From Sutcliffiella horikoshii (GTDB lineage: Bacteria; Bacillota; Bacilli; Bacillales; Bacillaceae_I), in contig NZ_JAIVKY010000009.1 of assembly GCF_020524325.1 (NCBI RefSeq), positions 288,987-352,986 on the forward strand: a stretch of 64,000 nucleotides of DNA. The letters run 5' to 3'. Positions within the stretch are counted from its first letter, which is position 1. Each line of letters opens with the position of its first letter. The position numbers and the translations under genes were made by a program. This document shows, one piece after another, positions 53,797 to 61,759 of this stretch. The notes under the pieces were generated by a model, which did no database searches, was not told where the DNA came from, and saw nothing but the letters and a program-made list of their open reading frames with translations.

Positions 53797-54268
53797 TACT
53801 TTCTATCACTTGTTGTTCTGTCTTGTCTCTACGTGCTTGCAGGCGTTCTGCCGTATTACTGTCATATGCGCTGATCATTTGTGCTGCAAGGAGGCCTGCG
53901 TTTGTTGCGCCGGCTTTTCCGATGGCAACGGTTGCGACCGGAACTCCGCCTGGCATCTGGACGATGGACAGCAGGGAGTCAAGACCGTTTAGCGCTTTGG
54001 ATTGAACCGGTACGCCGATTACTGGAAGGGTTGTTTTAGCAGCTACCATTCCAGGTAGGTGGGCTGCTCCTCCTGCTCCTGCGATGATGACTTTTAGGCC
54101 TCGTTCTCTTGCTTGTTCTGCGTAGGTGAACATGAGGTCTGGTGTGCGGTGTGCGGATACGACTTTCTTTTCGTATGGTATATGTAGTTCGTCAAGCATG
54201 TCACATGCGTGTTTCATTGTTTCCCAATCGGAAGTACTTCCCATGATCACTCCAACTAAAGCGTTCAT
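53780..54268 (-). CDS. purE: N5-CAIR mutase (PurE)
   Basis: A 162-residue class I Pur[11 protein letters not shown] and SAHRTPD are the active-site blocks. ATG 54268 follows AAGGGAGG. It is the first gene of the pur operon; the upstream frame extension reads through repeat R5. The leader contains a guanine riboswitch and terminator. Confidence 0.96.
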   Translation of the reverse strand: MNALVGVIMGSTSDWETMKHACDMLDELHIPYEKKVVSAHRTPDLMFTYAEQARERGLKVIIAGAGGAAHLPGMVAAKTTLPVIGVPVQSKALNGLDSLLSIVQMPGGVPVATVAIGKAGATNAGLLAAQMISAYDSNTAERLQARRDKTEQQVIESSDQLV

Positions 54269-54311
54269 TATGTTGCCTCCCTTTTTGTAATGGTAGGTTA
54301 TTTGGATAACT

Positions 54312-54433
54312 CCTGTTTCCTTTCGTTTCAGGTGTTCGTTTTCCGCGGGACGGTGCTTGAGCCTCCTCGGCTTTCGCCTGCGGGGTCTCAAGGTCGCCCC
54401 GCGGAAAGCGAAGCCTTTTGCGGAAAGAAACAG
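54312..54433. repeat. Large imperfect palindromic repeat, copy R5 (purE leader)
   Basis: Ends CCTGTTTCCTTTCG and CGGAAAGAAACAG; inner arms TTGAG/CTCAA around CCTCCTCGGCTTTCGCCTGC. It lies after the riboswitch terminator and before purE, so only read-through transcripts contain it. Confidence 0.85.
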
Positions 54434-54452
54434 CGGCGTTTAACAGAAAACA

Positions 54453-54509
54453 GAAAAGCCCAGGTGGACTGGTCCCTGGGTTAGAGGGAAAGCAGTCCAT
54501 CTGGGCTTT
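54453..54509 (-). terminator. Terminator of the purE riboswitch
   Basis: AAAGCCCAGATGGACT pairs with AGTCCACCTGGGCTTT with one mismatch, then TCTGTT. Arms enclose a 22-nt loop. It is the expression platform for the purine aptamer. Confidence 0.88.
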
Positions 54510-54566
54510 CATTAGCATAGGTATACAAACTTAGTTGCCATGAAAAACATAGATAGTGTTAACTTC

Positions 54567-54640
54567 CCCTCATAGTCCGACCAATTTACGGCGGTCAGGT
54601 AGAGACTTATGGGCCATATTCCCAAAATTATATGAGGTTT
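54567..54640 (-). promoter_or_regulatory. Purine riboswitch, guanine type, controlling the pur operon
   Basis: The minus strand shows CCTCATATAATTTTGGGAAT, ATGGCCCATAAGTCTCTACC, a GACCGCC...TTGGTCGG third helix and GGACTATGAGG. P1 pairs CCTCATA with TATGAGG. The discriminating base before TATGAG is C, which in this class selects guanine/hypoxanthine over adenine. Ligand binding should favour the terminator. Confidence 0.96.
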
Positions 54641-54676
54641 CATTATTTGTTTTTTAATTCGTTTTCATCTACGTTT

Positions 54677-54705
54677 ATCTTATCGTCAATCTGGGCAGAT
54701 GTCAA
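54677..54705 (-). promoter_or_regulatory. SigA promoter of the pur operon
   Basis: TTGACA (54700-54705), 17-nt spacer, TAAGAT (54677-54682), 37 nt upstream of the aptamer. Confidence 0.85.
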
Positions 54706-54713
54706 CGAAAATC

Positions 54714-54749
54714 ATGAACAATGTGGTTTATTTGTCGATTAATGTTCGT
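54714..54749 (-). promoter_or_regulatory. Pair of PurR-box-like sites upstream of the pur promoter
   Basis: ACGAACATT (54741-54749, minus strand, in context AAATACGAACATT matching the PurBox at 12 of 13 positions) and ATGAACAAT (54714-54722, plus strand, weaker) face each other 18 nt apart, just upstream of -35. This is the arrangement known for the B. subtilis PurR operator. Confidence 0.65.
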
Positions 54750-54758
54750 ATTTTGATG

Positions 54759-54965
54759 TTATTTTTCGATTAATTTGCCTTCAAACACTATTTTTCTTCC
54801 AATTGGATGTACTTCTTTGTGTCCGTTTTTTACTGTCTCCTGAAAAATTGGCTCTTCCATCCGGCGTGAGGGCATGTAGCCTTCTTTTGCCATTCGGTCA
54901 AGGCAATCACTGATCGTCTCGTTTTCCATTACTTCGAATCTTCGTTTTCGCGGCGTCTTACCCAT
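54759..54965 (-). CDS. yebG: NETI motif protein (YebG type)
   Basis: A 68-residue basic protein with the NETI block [18 protein letters not shown] and [10 protein letters not shown]. Function unknown. ATG 54965 (AAAGGAAA upstream) fits the family's KRRFEV start and overlaps the DUF2179 gene by 37 nt; an internal ATG 54929 forms a TAATG coupling and is the alternative. It ends 10 nt before the PurR-box region. Confidence 0.85.
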   Translation of the reverse strand: MGKTPRKRRFEVMENETISDCLDRMAKEGYMPSRRMEEPIFQETVKNGHKEVHPIGRKIVFEGKLIEK

Positions 54966-55504
54966 TCTTTGATTTTCCTTTCTTTTACTGCTTTTACCCA
55001 GAACCCGCCATGGATGGTCTTTGGTTCGTAGGCAATGATGAATGCCTTAGGGTCATGCTCTTTGATCGCATGATATAAGCTTACTTCATATTTTCTAGGC
55101 GTTAAAATTTGCATCGCCATCCGGTCGCCTTCTAAGCCGTTCGCCTGCCAGTTAGTCACCCCGTACCCTTTTTCACGCAAAAGCTTTGGCAGATCCTTAT
55201 CATATTCCTTTGTGATGACATTTACCGTCGTGTAACCAAGCGCCAGTTTTTCCTCTATTTTCATTCCGACAATGACGCCGATACCATAACCAAGCGCATA
55301 CGCAGCTAAGTTTTGAATTTCATTAAGGTTGTCGAGCACAAGCCCAAGACCAACCACATAGATGACCACTTCGACCATGCTGATTCCTGCTGCCAAATAA
55401 CGCTGACCCTTTAAGGTCAAGATCATTCTTATCGTAAAAAATGACACATACACAATATTGATAATGATGATGATTGCTACCATAACAAAACTATTTTCAA
55501 GCAA
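54929..55504 (-). CDS. yebE: DUF2179/UPF0316 membrane protein (YebE type)
   Basis: A 191-residue protein with three membrane helices in the first 90 residues and a soluble C-terminal DUF2179 domain ([34 protein letters not shown]). Function unknown; the domain may bind a small ligand. It is translated together with yebG and lies upstream of pur as in B. subtilis. Confidence 0.9.
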   Translation of the reverse strand: MLENSFVMVAIIIIINIVYVSFFTIRMILTLKGQRYLAAGISMVEVVIYVVGLGLVLDNLNEIQNLAAYALGYGIGVIVGMKIEEKLALGYTTVNVITKEYDKDLPKLLREKGYGVTNWQANGLEGDRMAMQILTPRKYEVSLYHAIKEHDPKAFIIAYEPKTIHGGFWVKAVKERKIKEWVRRRENEDSK

Positions 55505-55693
55505 AATACATGCCTCCTAGATGACAAATCTAGTTCCTAATTCTAATGGAACCTGCTATAACCTGTAAACACTTTAGGTAAATTAATTGGACTAAAGTCC
55601 CAGAAGTGTTAGGATGGTATAGCTGCCGTTTTTGTAACAAATACTTAACCTATGAAAGAAGTGATGAGAAATTATTAAAGGAGTGAAAACATC

Positions 55694-57232
55694 ATGAAGA
55701 AAACAACGCCTGTATTTATTGTTTCTATTATAGTTGCTGTCTTATTCATTATTTGGGGCGTGATCCCTGCAAGCATGTTGGGAGACGCCGCTCTAAAACC
55801 TGTCACAGAAGCTGTGCAAGGTTTTATTGTCGATAAGTTTGGCTGGTTTTATCTTTTAACCGCAACAGGATTTTTGTTATTTAGCATTATTCTTATATTC
55901 ACTAAATTCGGCCGTATCAAACTTGGAAAAGATACGGACGAGCCGGAATACAATTACATCACATGGTTTGCGATGTTATTTAGTGCCGGGATGGGTATCG
56001 GATTAGTATTTTGGGGTGCTTCAGAGCCGATGTATCATTTCTTCGCCCCACCAACGGGAGAAGGGGAAACGGCTGAAGCGGCCAGGGTAGCAATGCGCTA
56101 TTCATTTTTCCATTGGGGACTGCACCCTTGGGCCATCTATTCTGTCATTGCGCTTGCATTAGCGTATTTCCAGTTTAGAAAAGGTTCACCAGGGGTTATC
56201 AGCTCTATTTTACGACCAATTTTAGGAGACCGTGTAGATGGTCATCTAGGGACTTTCATTAACTTTATCGCGGTTTTCGCAACAATCTTTGGAGTTGCAA
56301 CCTCCCTTGGTTTAGGAGCAATCCAAATTAGTGGTGGGCTTGCGAGTGTCACCCCTGCTATAACTAACAACATCAATACTCAATTAATCGTCATCGTTGT
56401 AGTGACGGTCCTATTTATGCTCTCGGCACAAACCGGATTGAACAAGGGAATTAAGTATTTGAGTAATCTGAATGTCGTGCTAGCGATTTCTTTAATGTTC
56501 TTCCTGCTATTTGCAGGCCCGACCAATTTCATCATGGACCTTTTCACAACTACTGTAGGGAGTTATGTTCAAAACTTGCCCGCCATGAGTTTCCGATTAT
56601 TCCCTTTTGATGTGGATAACACTTGGGTTCAAGATTGGACCATCTTCTACTGGGCATGGTGGATTGCATGGGCTCCATTTGTGGGTACATTTATTGCCCG
56701 CATTTCTAGAGGACGGACGATCCGTGAATTCCTGCTTGGAGTATTATTGGTTCCCACTATTTTCGGAGGATTATGGTTCTCTGTATTCGGTGGATCTGCG
56801 ATATTCCTGGAGTATTTTGAAGGAATTCCTGTTTATAGCGTAATTGAGGAGTCTGGAATGGAAGTGGCACTGTTCTCTGTCTTGCAAAACTATCCGCTTG
56901 GCATGATCATGTCTGGCCTTGCGATTTTCCTAATCTGCACCTTCTTCATCACTTCAGCAGATTCAGCGACCTTTGTACTTGGCATGCAAACAACCAACGG
57001 CAGCCTGAATCCGCCAAACTCCATCAAGTTTGTATGGGGGCTTGTCCAATCGGCAGCAGCAGCAATTCTATTGTGGACAGGTGGCCTTAAAGCGCTACAA
57101 ACCGCTTCCATCATCGCCGCCTTCCCATTCGCCATCATCATGATTCTCATGGTCTTCTCGCTCATGAAATCATTCAGAGGCGAAAAATTCACCAACGTGA
57201 CAAAACCGGTTGATGTGGAGAAGAAAGACTAA
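55694..57232 (+). CDS. opuD: Glycine betaine transporter, BCCT family (OpuD type)
   Basis: A 512-residue secondary transporter with twelve predicted spans. The BCCT signature is in FYWAWWIAWAPFVGTFIAR followed by ISRGRTIREF. GAGMGIGLVFWG is the Na+/substrate segment. It imports glycine betaine with Na+ under osmotic stress. ATG 55694 follows AAAGGAG. Single-gene transcript with a strong terminator. Confidence 0.94.
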   Translation: MKKTTPVFIVSIIVAVLFIIWGVIPASMLGDAALKPVTEAVQGFIVDKFGWFYLLTATGFLLFSIILIFTKFGRIKLGKDTDEPEYNYITWFAMLFSAGMGIGLVFWGASEPMYHFFAPPTGEGETAEAARVAMRYSFFHWGLHPWAIYSVIALALAYFQFRKGSPGVISSILRPILGDRVDGHLGTFINFIAVFATIFGVATSLGLGAIQISGGLASVTPAITNNINTQLIVIVVVTVLFMLSAQTGLNKGIKYLSNLNVVLAISLMFFLLFAGPTNFIMDLFTTTVGSYVQNLPAMSFRLFPFDVDNTWVQDWTIFYWAWWIAWAPFVGTFIARISRGRTIREFLLGVLLVPTIFGGLWFSVFGGSAIFLEYFEGIPVYSVIEESGMEVALFSVLQNYPLGMIMSGLAIFLICTFFITSADSATFVLGMQTTNGSLNPPNSIKFVWGLVQSAAAAILLWTGGLKALQTASIIAAFPFAIIMILMVFSLMKSFRGEKFTNVTKPVDVEKKD

Positions 57233-57252
57233 ACTACATGAATATCCAATAG

Positions 57253-57284
57253 AAAACCCCCGCCTTTTTGAGGCGGGGTTTTTA
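57253..57284 (+). terminator. Terminator of opuD
   Basis: AAACCCCCGCCTC-like arms: AACCCCCGCCT pairs with AGGCGGGGTTT, with T runs; probably serves the convergent MFS gene as well. Confidence 0.9.
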
Positions 57285-57329
57285 GTGCTTTAACGGAGTG
57301 AGGGTCAGACCCCTCTTTATCTCTTTACC
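57284..57329. repeat. GGGTCAGACCC-type intergenic repeat, copy 3 (reverse of copy 1)
   Basis: The reverse complement reads GGTAAAGAGATAAAGAGGGG then TCTGACCCTCACTCCGTTA, matching 25446-25487 over about 40 nt with an extra short insert. It touches the MFS stop codon at 57325. Confidence 0.75.
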
Positions 57330-58572
57330 TCTTCATCACTTTACCATATAAAACAACTGCGGGCAGCAGTAGCATGGCTCCTAGTACTAGCGCGGTGCGA
57401 ATGTAGTACCTGGTGGCGATGACGCCGACGAATGGTCCTCCAAGTCCTTGCCCGACCGCGTTGCCTTGGCCCATTATGGATAGGACGGTGGCACGGGACT
57501 TGCTTTCTAGCTGCTGATTCAGCCACGCCTGGTACATCGGGGCTGTGATGGAACCAATAATGCCCAGCACCCAGAAACAGGCAATGGCCAAGTAGAAGGA
57601 AGGTGTTACCGCGAAGAGGATCAGGAAGATAACCTGCCCCATCGTAAAATAATACAAACTGTATCTAATCACTTTTGGCTGATTCACATCAAATCTTCGT
57701 TGATACCATTCCATCGCGCCAATGCTAATCAATGTCCCTACAAACTGAATGATACCGAACCAAACAACCACATCAAGTGAACCAATGCTAGGAAACGTGA
57801 AGGCCTCCATTAAATGCGCTTCCCAAAGTCGGTCAAAGCCCTCAGAAGTTGCACCTATAAATACCGTCACCACTAACAGCATAATAAGTACGGGCTTGTT
57901 TTTAATAAAAGATACTCCAGAAAAAAACGTTCCGGTCATTGCTTTCAACGGATTCTCGTTGGCATTTTCCACTCGCTCGAAATTCTTTTCTTTCATATAA
58001 ATACATAAGAAGATACCAAGCAAAATATAGAGTGCCCCGCCTGCGAGATAAGGTAGATTCAGTGCAATACTTGCAAGGGCAACACTGATGATGATCCCGA
58101 TGAGGCTCGCAGTAAGTCGGAGCTGGTTCGTGCGGACAAAAATTTTCGCAACCGCCTCTTCCCCTACTTCATCAGTGAGCCAGGCCTGATCCGCTCCACT
58201 AAGGAACGTTTCTCCGATTCCGCGGATAAATTCTGCAATGAGTAAAAGAACAAACGCTGACAACACCCCTGCAATAGCCGTACTACCACTAATGTAAAGG
58301 ATACTCCCCTCAAAAATAAAGGCAACACCTAAAATGAATGTCGCTATGATAATTGATAATCTCCTGCTATACGTATCCGCCACCACTCCGGTTATACTTT
58401 CAAAAACAATAACCGTCAGCTCAATGGCCGTTCCAATTAATATTAGCTGTAAAGGATTCAATCCTAATTCTTCAATATAATAGATCGCATACGTCGTAAA
58501 CATAATTGAGCTCGCAAGCGAAATTATAAAATGCATCGTGTAATACACATGCTTTGTTTCCAGTTTATCCAT
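57325..58572 (-). CDS. MFS transporter (DHA3-like efflux type)
   Basis: A 415-residue major facilitator with twelve hydrophobic segments. The loop between spans 2 and 3 contains GVVADTYSRRLSI, an MFS motif A variant. The sequence is of the DHA3/multidrug type rather than a sugar porter; substrate unknown. ATG 58572 follows GGAAAGTAGGT. A short ORF with a strong ribosome binding site and complementary sequences precede it, suggesting translational attenuation. Confidence 0.85.
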   Translation of the reverse strand: MDKLETKHVYYTMHFIISLASSIMFTTYAIYYIEELGLNPLQLILIGTAIELTVIVFESITGVVADTYSRRLSIIIATFILGVAFIFEGSILYISGSTAIAGVLSAFVLLLIAEFIRGIGETFLSGADQAWLTDEVGEEAVAKIFVRTNQLRLTASLIGIIISVALASIALNLPYLAGGALYILLGIFLCIYMKEKNFERVENANENPLKAMTGTFFSGVSFIKNKPVLIMLLVVTVFIGATSEGFDRLWEAHLMEAFTFPSIGSLDVVVWFGIIQFVGTLISIGAMEWYQRRFDVNQPKVIRYSLYYFTMGQVIFLILFAVTPSFYLAIACFWVLGIIGSITAPMYQAWLNQQLESKSRATVLSIMGQGNAVGQGLGGPFVGVIATRYYIRTALVLGAMLLLPAVVLYGKVMKR

Positions 58573-58589
58573 TGTTACCTACTTTCCAG

Positions 58590-58664
58590 CAAGCAACAAC
58601 ACGGTTTTAAACGCTAGTCGTCACTTGCATTACGTTGTTATTTCCTTTGTGTTTTCGTTTAAAA
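58590..58664 (-). promoter_or_regulatory. Candidate translational attenuator of the MFS gene
   Basis: TTTTAAACG inside the leader ORF (58656-58664) is the exact complement of CGTTTAAAA (58605-58613). AACAAC and GTTGTT, and GCAAG and CTTGC next to the MFS ribosome binding site, form competing alternatives that cannot all pair at once. This is the logic of leader-peptide control. Confidence 0.45.
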
Positions 58665-58686
58665 TCCATGTATTGTTTTTTGACAT
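58630..58686 (-). CDS. Candidate leader peptide of the MFS exporter, 18 codons
   Basis: Reads MSKNNTWILNENTKEITT from ATG 58686 to TAA 58630. A strong Shine-Dalgarno GGAGGTG lies 8 nt upstream, better than that of the exporter gene itself. The TAA is 57 nt before the exporter start. No homologue is recalled; the case rests on the ribosome binding site, position and the base-pairing described for 58590-58664. Confidence 0.5.
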   Translation of the reverse strand: MSKNNTWILNENTKEITT

Positions 58687-58866
58687 GTTCAAACACCTCC
58701 ATTTCAAAATATACCATGATTCCCCTTATCTTTGCTTAACTGTTTTTCGACATAGTAAAGGAATTAGAACTGACTCTGACAGACTATATCTAGGCACTCA
58801 CCCGCCCATCTCTGCATAATCTATTGGCAAAGAGAATGCAACCCTTGAAAGGAAGCGTGATGGCCA

Positions 58867-59316
58867 ATGATGCCCTTTAATCAATTTAAAAATATGGGAG
58901 ACTGGCGCAAACAGTGGGATCAGTTCTTCGGAGACGAGTTCTGGAACGGGTTTGAGCCATACTTTGAAAACATGCAGACCCAGACCAATCTATATAAAAA
59001 AGAGAACGAACTGCTATGTGTCATGTGTCTTCCAGGACTTGTGAATCCAGAACAGGTACAATTGTTTGTTCGCCCGCAACAACTTGAAGTGAAAGGCCAA
59101 ATCAATCTCAACATCCAAGGCTACGAACTCATTGAAGAAGGAATCGCTCAAGGCGAATTCCAACGCACCTTTGAACTCCCGTTCCCAGTCCGCGACGACA
59201 AAGTAGACGCCACTTACGAAAACGGCCTCCTTCTCATCCAACTCCACCGCCACATCATAAGCGACACCAAACGCCAAATCTACGTCAGGGGCGGGGGGAA
59301 TAAGGAGAAGGGATAA
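58867..59316 (+). CDS. Hsp20/alpha-crystallin family protein
   Basis: A 149-residue small heat-shock-type protein. The alpha-crystallin domain spans about residues 40-135 (NELLCVMCLPGLVNPEQVQL, then GEFQRTFELPFPV, then YENGLLLIQL). The N-terminal region is Trp/Phe/Asn-rich (WRKQWDQFFGDEFWNGF). The conserved Gly of the IEGER-type tail is not evident, as in spore-coat CotM/CotP types, so a spore role is possible. AAAGGAAG lies 11 nt upstream of ATG 58867. Confidence 0.8.
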   Translation: MMPFNQFKNMGDWRKQWDQFFGDEFWNGFEPYFENMQTQTNLYKKENELLCVMCLPGLVNPEQVQLFVRPQQLEVKGQINLNIQGYELIEEGIAQGEFQRTFELPFPVRDDKVDATYENGLLLIQLHRHIISDTKRQIYVRGGGNKEKG

Positions 59317-59330
59317 AATAAAAACCGAAA

Positions 59331-59345
59331 AGGGGTCAGACCCCT
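59331..59345. repeat. GGGGTCAGACCCC palindrome, copy 4, with CGTCGAA partner at 20 nt
   Basis: AGGGGTCAGACCCCT, then 20 nt, then CGTCGAATACTATA (59365 on). Copy 2 at 40601 has CGTCGAACACTATA at the same 20-nt distance. Confidence 0.7.
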
Positions 59346-59401
59346 CTAGGAATATCCTCTTCGGCGTCGAATACTATATAAGTTAGTAACTTTCAATCCT
59401 C

Positions 59402-59427
59402 CCCCTTCACTTGCGAAGGGGTTTTTT
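59402..59427 (+). terminator. Terminator of the Hsp20 gene
   Basis: CCCCTTC(A) pairs with (G)GAAGGGG, short loop, followed by six T. Confidence 0.9.
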
Positions 59428-59501
59428 ATATGGTTTTTAGGATAGTTTATTAAGTGAATTGTGCATCCAGCAGAATACACTAAAAAAATTTAAAAATAAA
59501 A

Positions 59502-59527
59502 TGAACGGTTTTTAAACTCACACCGTC
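59502..59527 (+). promoter_or_regulatory. SigY-type autoregulatory promoter
   Basis: TGAACG (59502-59507), 16-nt spacer, CGTC (59524-59527), 43 nt upstream of sigY. This resembles the SigY promoter known from B. subtilis and supports autoregulation. Confidence 0.8.
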
Positions 59528-59570
59528 TTATGGTTGAACGAACGAAAACGCTAAGAAAGGAGGCATCGAT

Positions 59571-60113
59571 TTGGAGCAGGAAGAAGACATTTATCTCATA
59601 CAAGAGGCAATCACAGGCGACGACGATGCCTTCACGCAGCTATTTCAGAAGCACTATTCTTTTCTTTATAAGTACTTACTTAAACTTACATTAAATGAAG
59701 AAACGAGCAGCGACCTGGCACAGGAAACTATGATGAAATGCTACACCAACCTAGCCTCCTTCAAAGGGGAAGGAAAATTCTCCACCTGGATGATCTCGAT
59801 TGCCTCAAGGCTCTACATCGATACCATCCGAAAAAAAGAGCGCGAGAAGAAAAAAGCCAACCGGCTCCTGCATGTCCTGTCGAGACAGCTCACCTTCCGC
59901 TCAAAATCAAACGGCATGGAATGGAGCGATACATTCGCAGACTTTAACCAACTGCCACCCGACACAAGAACACCCATCTTACTGAGGCATTACTACGGTT
60001 ACACCTATGAAGAAATCGGCGCCATGCTCGGCATGAGAACAGGAACTGTTAAATCAAGAGTGCACAACGGGATTAAAACGCTAAGAAAGGAGTGGGACCA
60101 TGACGAGGAGTAA
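59571..60113 (+). CDS. sigY: ECF RNA polymerase sigma factor SigY
   Basis: A 180-residue ECF sigma factor. Region 2 covers about residues 20-90 (FQKHYSFLYKYLLKLT, FSTWMISIASRLYID) and region 4 about 125-175 with the helix-turn-helix YTYEEIGAMLGMRTGTVKSR. It starts with TTG 59571 behind AAAGGAGG. It heads sigY-yxlCDEFG, as in B. subtilis, where the small membrane proteins YxlD and YxlE hold SigY inactive. The stimulus is poorly known (nitrogen starvation and antibiotic production have been proposed). Confidence 0.93.
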   Translation: MEQEEDIYLIQEAITGDDDAFTQLFQKHYSFLYKYLLKLTLNEETSSDLAQETMMKCYTNLASFKGEGKFSTWMISIASRLYIDTIRKKEREKKKANRLLHVLSRQLTFRSKSNGMEWSDTFADFNQLPPDTRTPILLRHYYGYTYEEIGAMLGMRTGTVKSRVHNGIKTLRKEWDHDEE

Positions 60114-60441
60114 ACAGGATAAAAAAGAACAGGAACTTCTAACAAAACTTTATAAAGAATGGCAGCAACTAGACGAATTAGGGTCACCTCCTATCCCTAC
60201 AGCCCAGCAGATGCAGGAACAGCTTCATATGGCAAAATCGGCAAAACGCAAAGCCTTCCAAAAGGAACTCAGTATTTTCGTCATTACGGCGCTCATCCTT
60301 TTAACTGCCTTTACCACAGCCATGTTCCAAGCACCAATTCTATATTTCGTCATCCAAGCGTCTGCACTCGTCGTAGCACCAATCATTTTTTACATCTTGC
60401 AAAAAACAAAAGCTAAACAGGAAGGAAGTATCCTGTCATGA
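60100..60441 (+). CDS. yxlC: YxlC family protein of the SigY operon
   Basis: A 113-residue protein: a charged cytoplasmic N-terminus (first 60 residues, Lys/Glu-rich) and two hydrophobic helices (about 64-85 and 88-106). ATG 60100 follows AAAGGAG and overlaps sigY by 14 nt. It contributes to SigY control in B. subtilis. An 18-nt sequence containing its ribosome binding site is identical to that before sigY. Confidence 0.88.
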   Translation: MTRSKQDKKEQELLTKLYKEWQQLDELGSPPIPTAQQMQEQLHMAKSAKRKAFQKELSIFVITALILLTAFTTAMFQAPILYFVIQASALVVAPIIFYILQKTKAKQEGSILS

Positions 60442-60659
60442 CGCCAGAAAAAATGGAGCAACTGTACACCATTCTGCCATGGCTCATTCCTGTTTTGTTG
60501 ACGCAAAGCATCATCCTGTTCATTGACGCTAAGAAAAAAGGCAGTTACGCATGGTTCTGGGGAATCTGGGGATTAATTCAATTCCCACTGCCTACTCTGT
60601 TCTATCTGATATTCGTATTTTACCCACATCATAAGAGACAAAAAAGGAGAGGATTGTAA
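60438..60659 (+). CDS. yxlD: YxlD, anti-SigY membrane protein
   Basis: A 73-residue protein with two membrane helices of the phospholipase-D-like N-terminal (PLDc_N) type and basic ends (HHKRQKRRGL). It overlaps yxlC by 4 nt and abuts yxlE. In B. subtilis it is needed to keep SigY inactive. Confidence 0.88.
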   Translation: MTPEKMEQLYTILPWLIPVLLTQSIILFIDAKKKGSYAWFWGIWGLIQFPLPTLFYLIFVFYPHHKRQKRRGL

Positions 60660-60850
60660 TGGAAAACATCAACTGGTCACTTGCAGCACCACTAATTGTT
60701 TTGCAATTAATTTTAATCATCACGGCCCTTATCAGCCTTAGCCGTCAAGAACAAACGAACGGACCTAAATGGGCTTGGGCCCTCATCATACTATTCATCA
60801 CCACGCTCGGTCCGATTCTGTACTTCGTGATAGGCCGAAAAAATGACTAG
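60659..60850 (+). CDS. yxlE: YxlE, anti-SigY membrane protein
   Basis: A 63-residue two-helix PLDc_N-type protein ending FITTLGPILYFVIGRKND. It works with YxlD as negative regulator of SigY in B. subtilis. Its ATG overlaps the yxlD stop by one base (TAATG). Confidence 0.88.
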   Translation: MENINWSLAAPLIVLQLILIITALISLSRQEQTNGPKWAWALIILFITTLGPILYFVIGRKND

Positions 60851-60862
60851 GGAGCGACCGGA

Positions 60863-61759
60863 ATGTTACTTGAAATCAATAACTTAACCAAAACATTTAA
60901 ACAACACCAAGCCGTAAAAGGCATTTCTTTTCACATAGAAAAAGGCAGTTGTGTCGCACTTCTCGGTCCAAACGGCGCCGGAAAAACGACCACCTTGCAG
61001 ATGCTTGCGGGTCTTCTCACACCAACATCCGGAACGATTCGTTTTTCCGAAAACAACGGTAACGACTATCGTCACAAAATCGGATTTTTACCGCAGCATC
61101 CTTCCTTTTTTTCTTGGATGACACCAAAGGAATATTTACAATTCGCAGGCAAACTATCCAACCTTCCAAAGGCTCAGCTTAAGGTCAAAATCGAAGAAAC
61201 ACTGGAGTTTGTCAGCTTAACAGACGTGAAAAATAAACGTATCGGCGGCTTTTCCGGTGGAATGAAACAGCGCTTGGGCCTTGCGCAAGCCTTATTGCAC
61301 GACCCTGAACTCCTGATTCTCGACGAACCCGTTTCCGCGCTTGATCCAGATGGCAGACGCGATGTCCTAAAAATACTCACGAAATTAAAAAGCCGCATGA
61401 CCATTCTGTTTTCCACCCATGTCCTACATGATGCAGAACAGGTTTGCGATACCGTCATCATGCTAAAAGACGGCAAAATCAAATGGGACGGCAGCCTGGA
61501 ATCGTTAAGATCTGAGCATACAACCTCTGCTGTAAAAATAAAAACAGAAGAATCTCTCACCGGCCAATTAGACGGCATTCCAAGTATAGAGTCCATCAAC
61601 TATCACGACACTCACACTGCCACCATCTATGTAAACGAAGCAACCTTCCGCAGCAAGTCTGTTTTGACAAAACTACTAGATAACCAACTCACCCTATCAC
61701 ACTATGAAAAGGTGCAAGATTCCCTTGAAGACGCATATATGAAGGTGATGAACTCATGA
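60863..61759 (+). CDS. yxlF: ABC transporter ATP-binding protein YxlF
   Basis: A 298-residue ATPase. Walker A GPNGAGKT (35-42), signature FSGGMKQR (130-137), Walker B LLILDEP (150-156). It pairs with the permease YxlG; the substrate is unknown, possibly an antimicrobial compound or lipid. It overlaps yxlG by 4 nt. Confidence 0.93.
   Translation: MLLEINNLTKTFKQHQAVKGISFHIEKGSCVALLGPNGAGKTTTLQMLAGLLTPTSGTIRFSENNGNDYRHKIGFLPQHPSFFSWMTPKEYLQFAGKLSNLPKAQLKVKIEETLEFVSLTDVKNKRIGGFSGGMKQRLGLAQALLHDPELLILDEPVSALDPDGRRDVLKILTKLKSRMTILFSTHVLHDAEQVCDTVIMLKDGKIKWDGSLESLRSEHTTSAVKIKTEESLTGQLDGIPSIESINYHDTHTATIYVNEATFRSKSVLTKLLDNQLTLSHYEKVQDSLEDAYMKVMNS

Noticed and set aside
54735..54775. Possible further array: CGATT at 54736 and CGAT at 54767
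   Set aside because: Only two partial units, 31 nt apart, overlapping the PurBox and the yebG stop region; too little to call.
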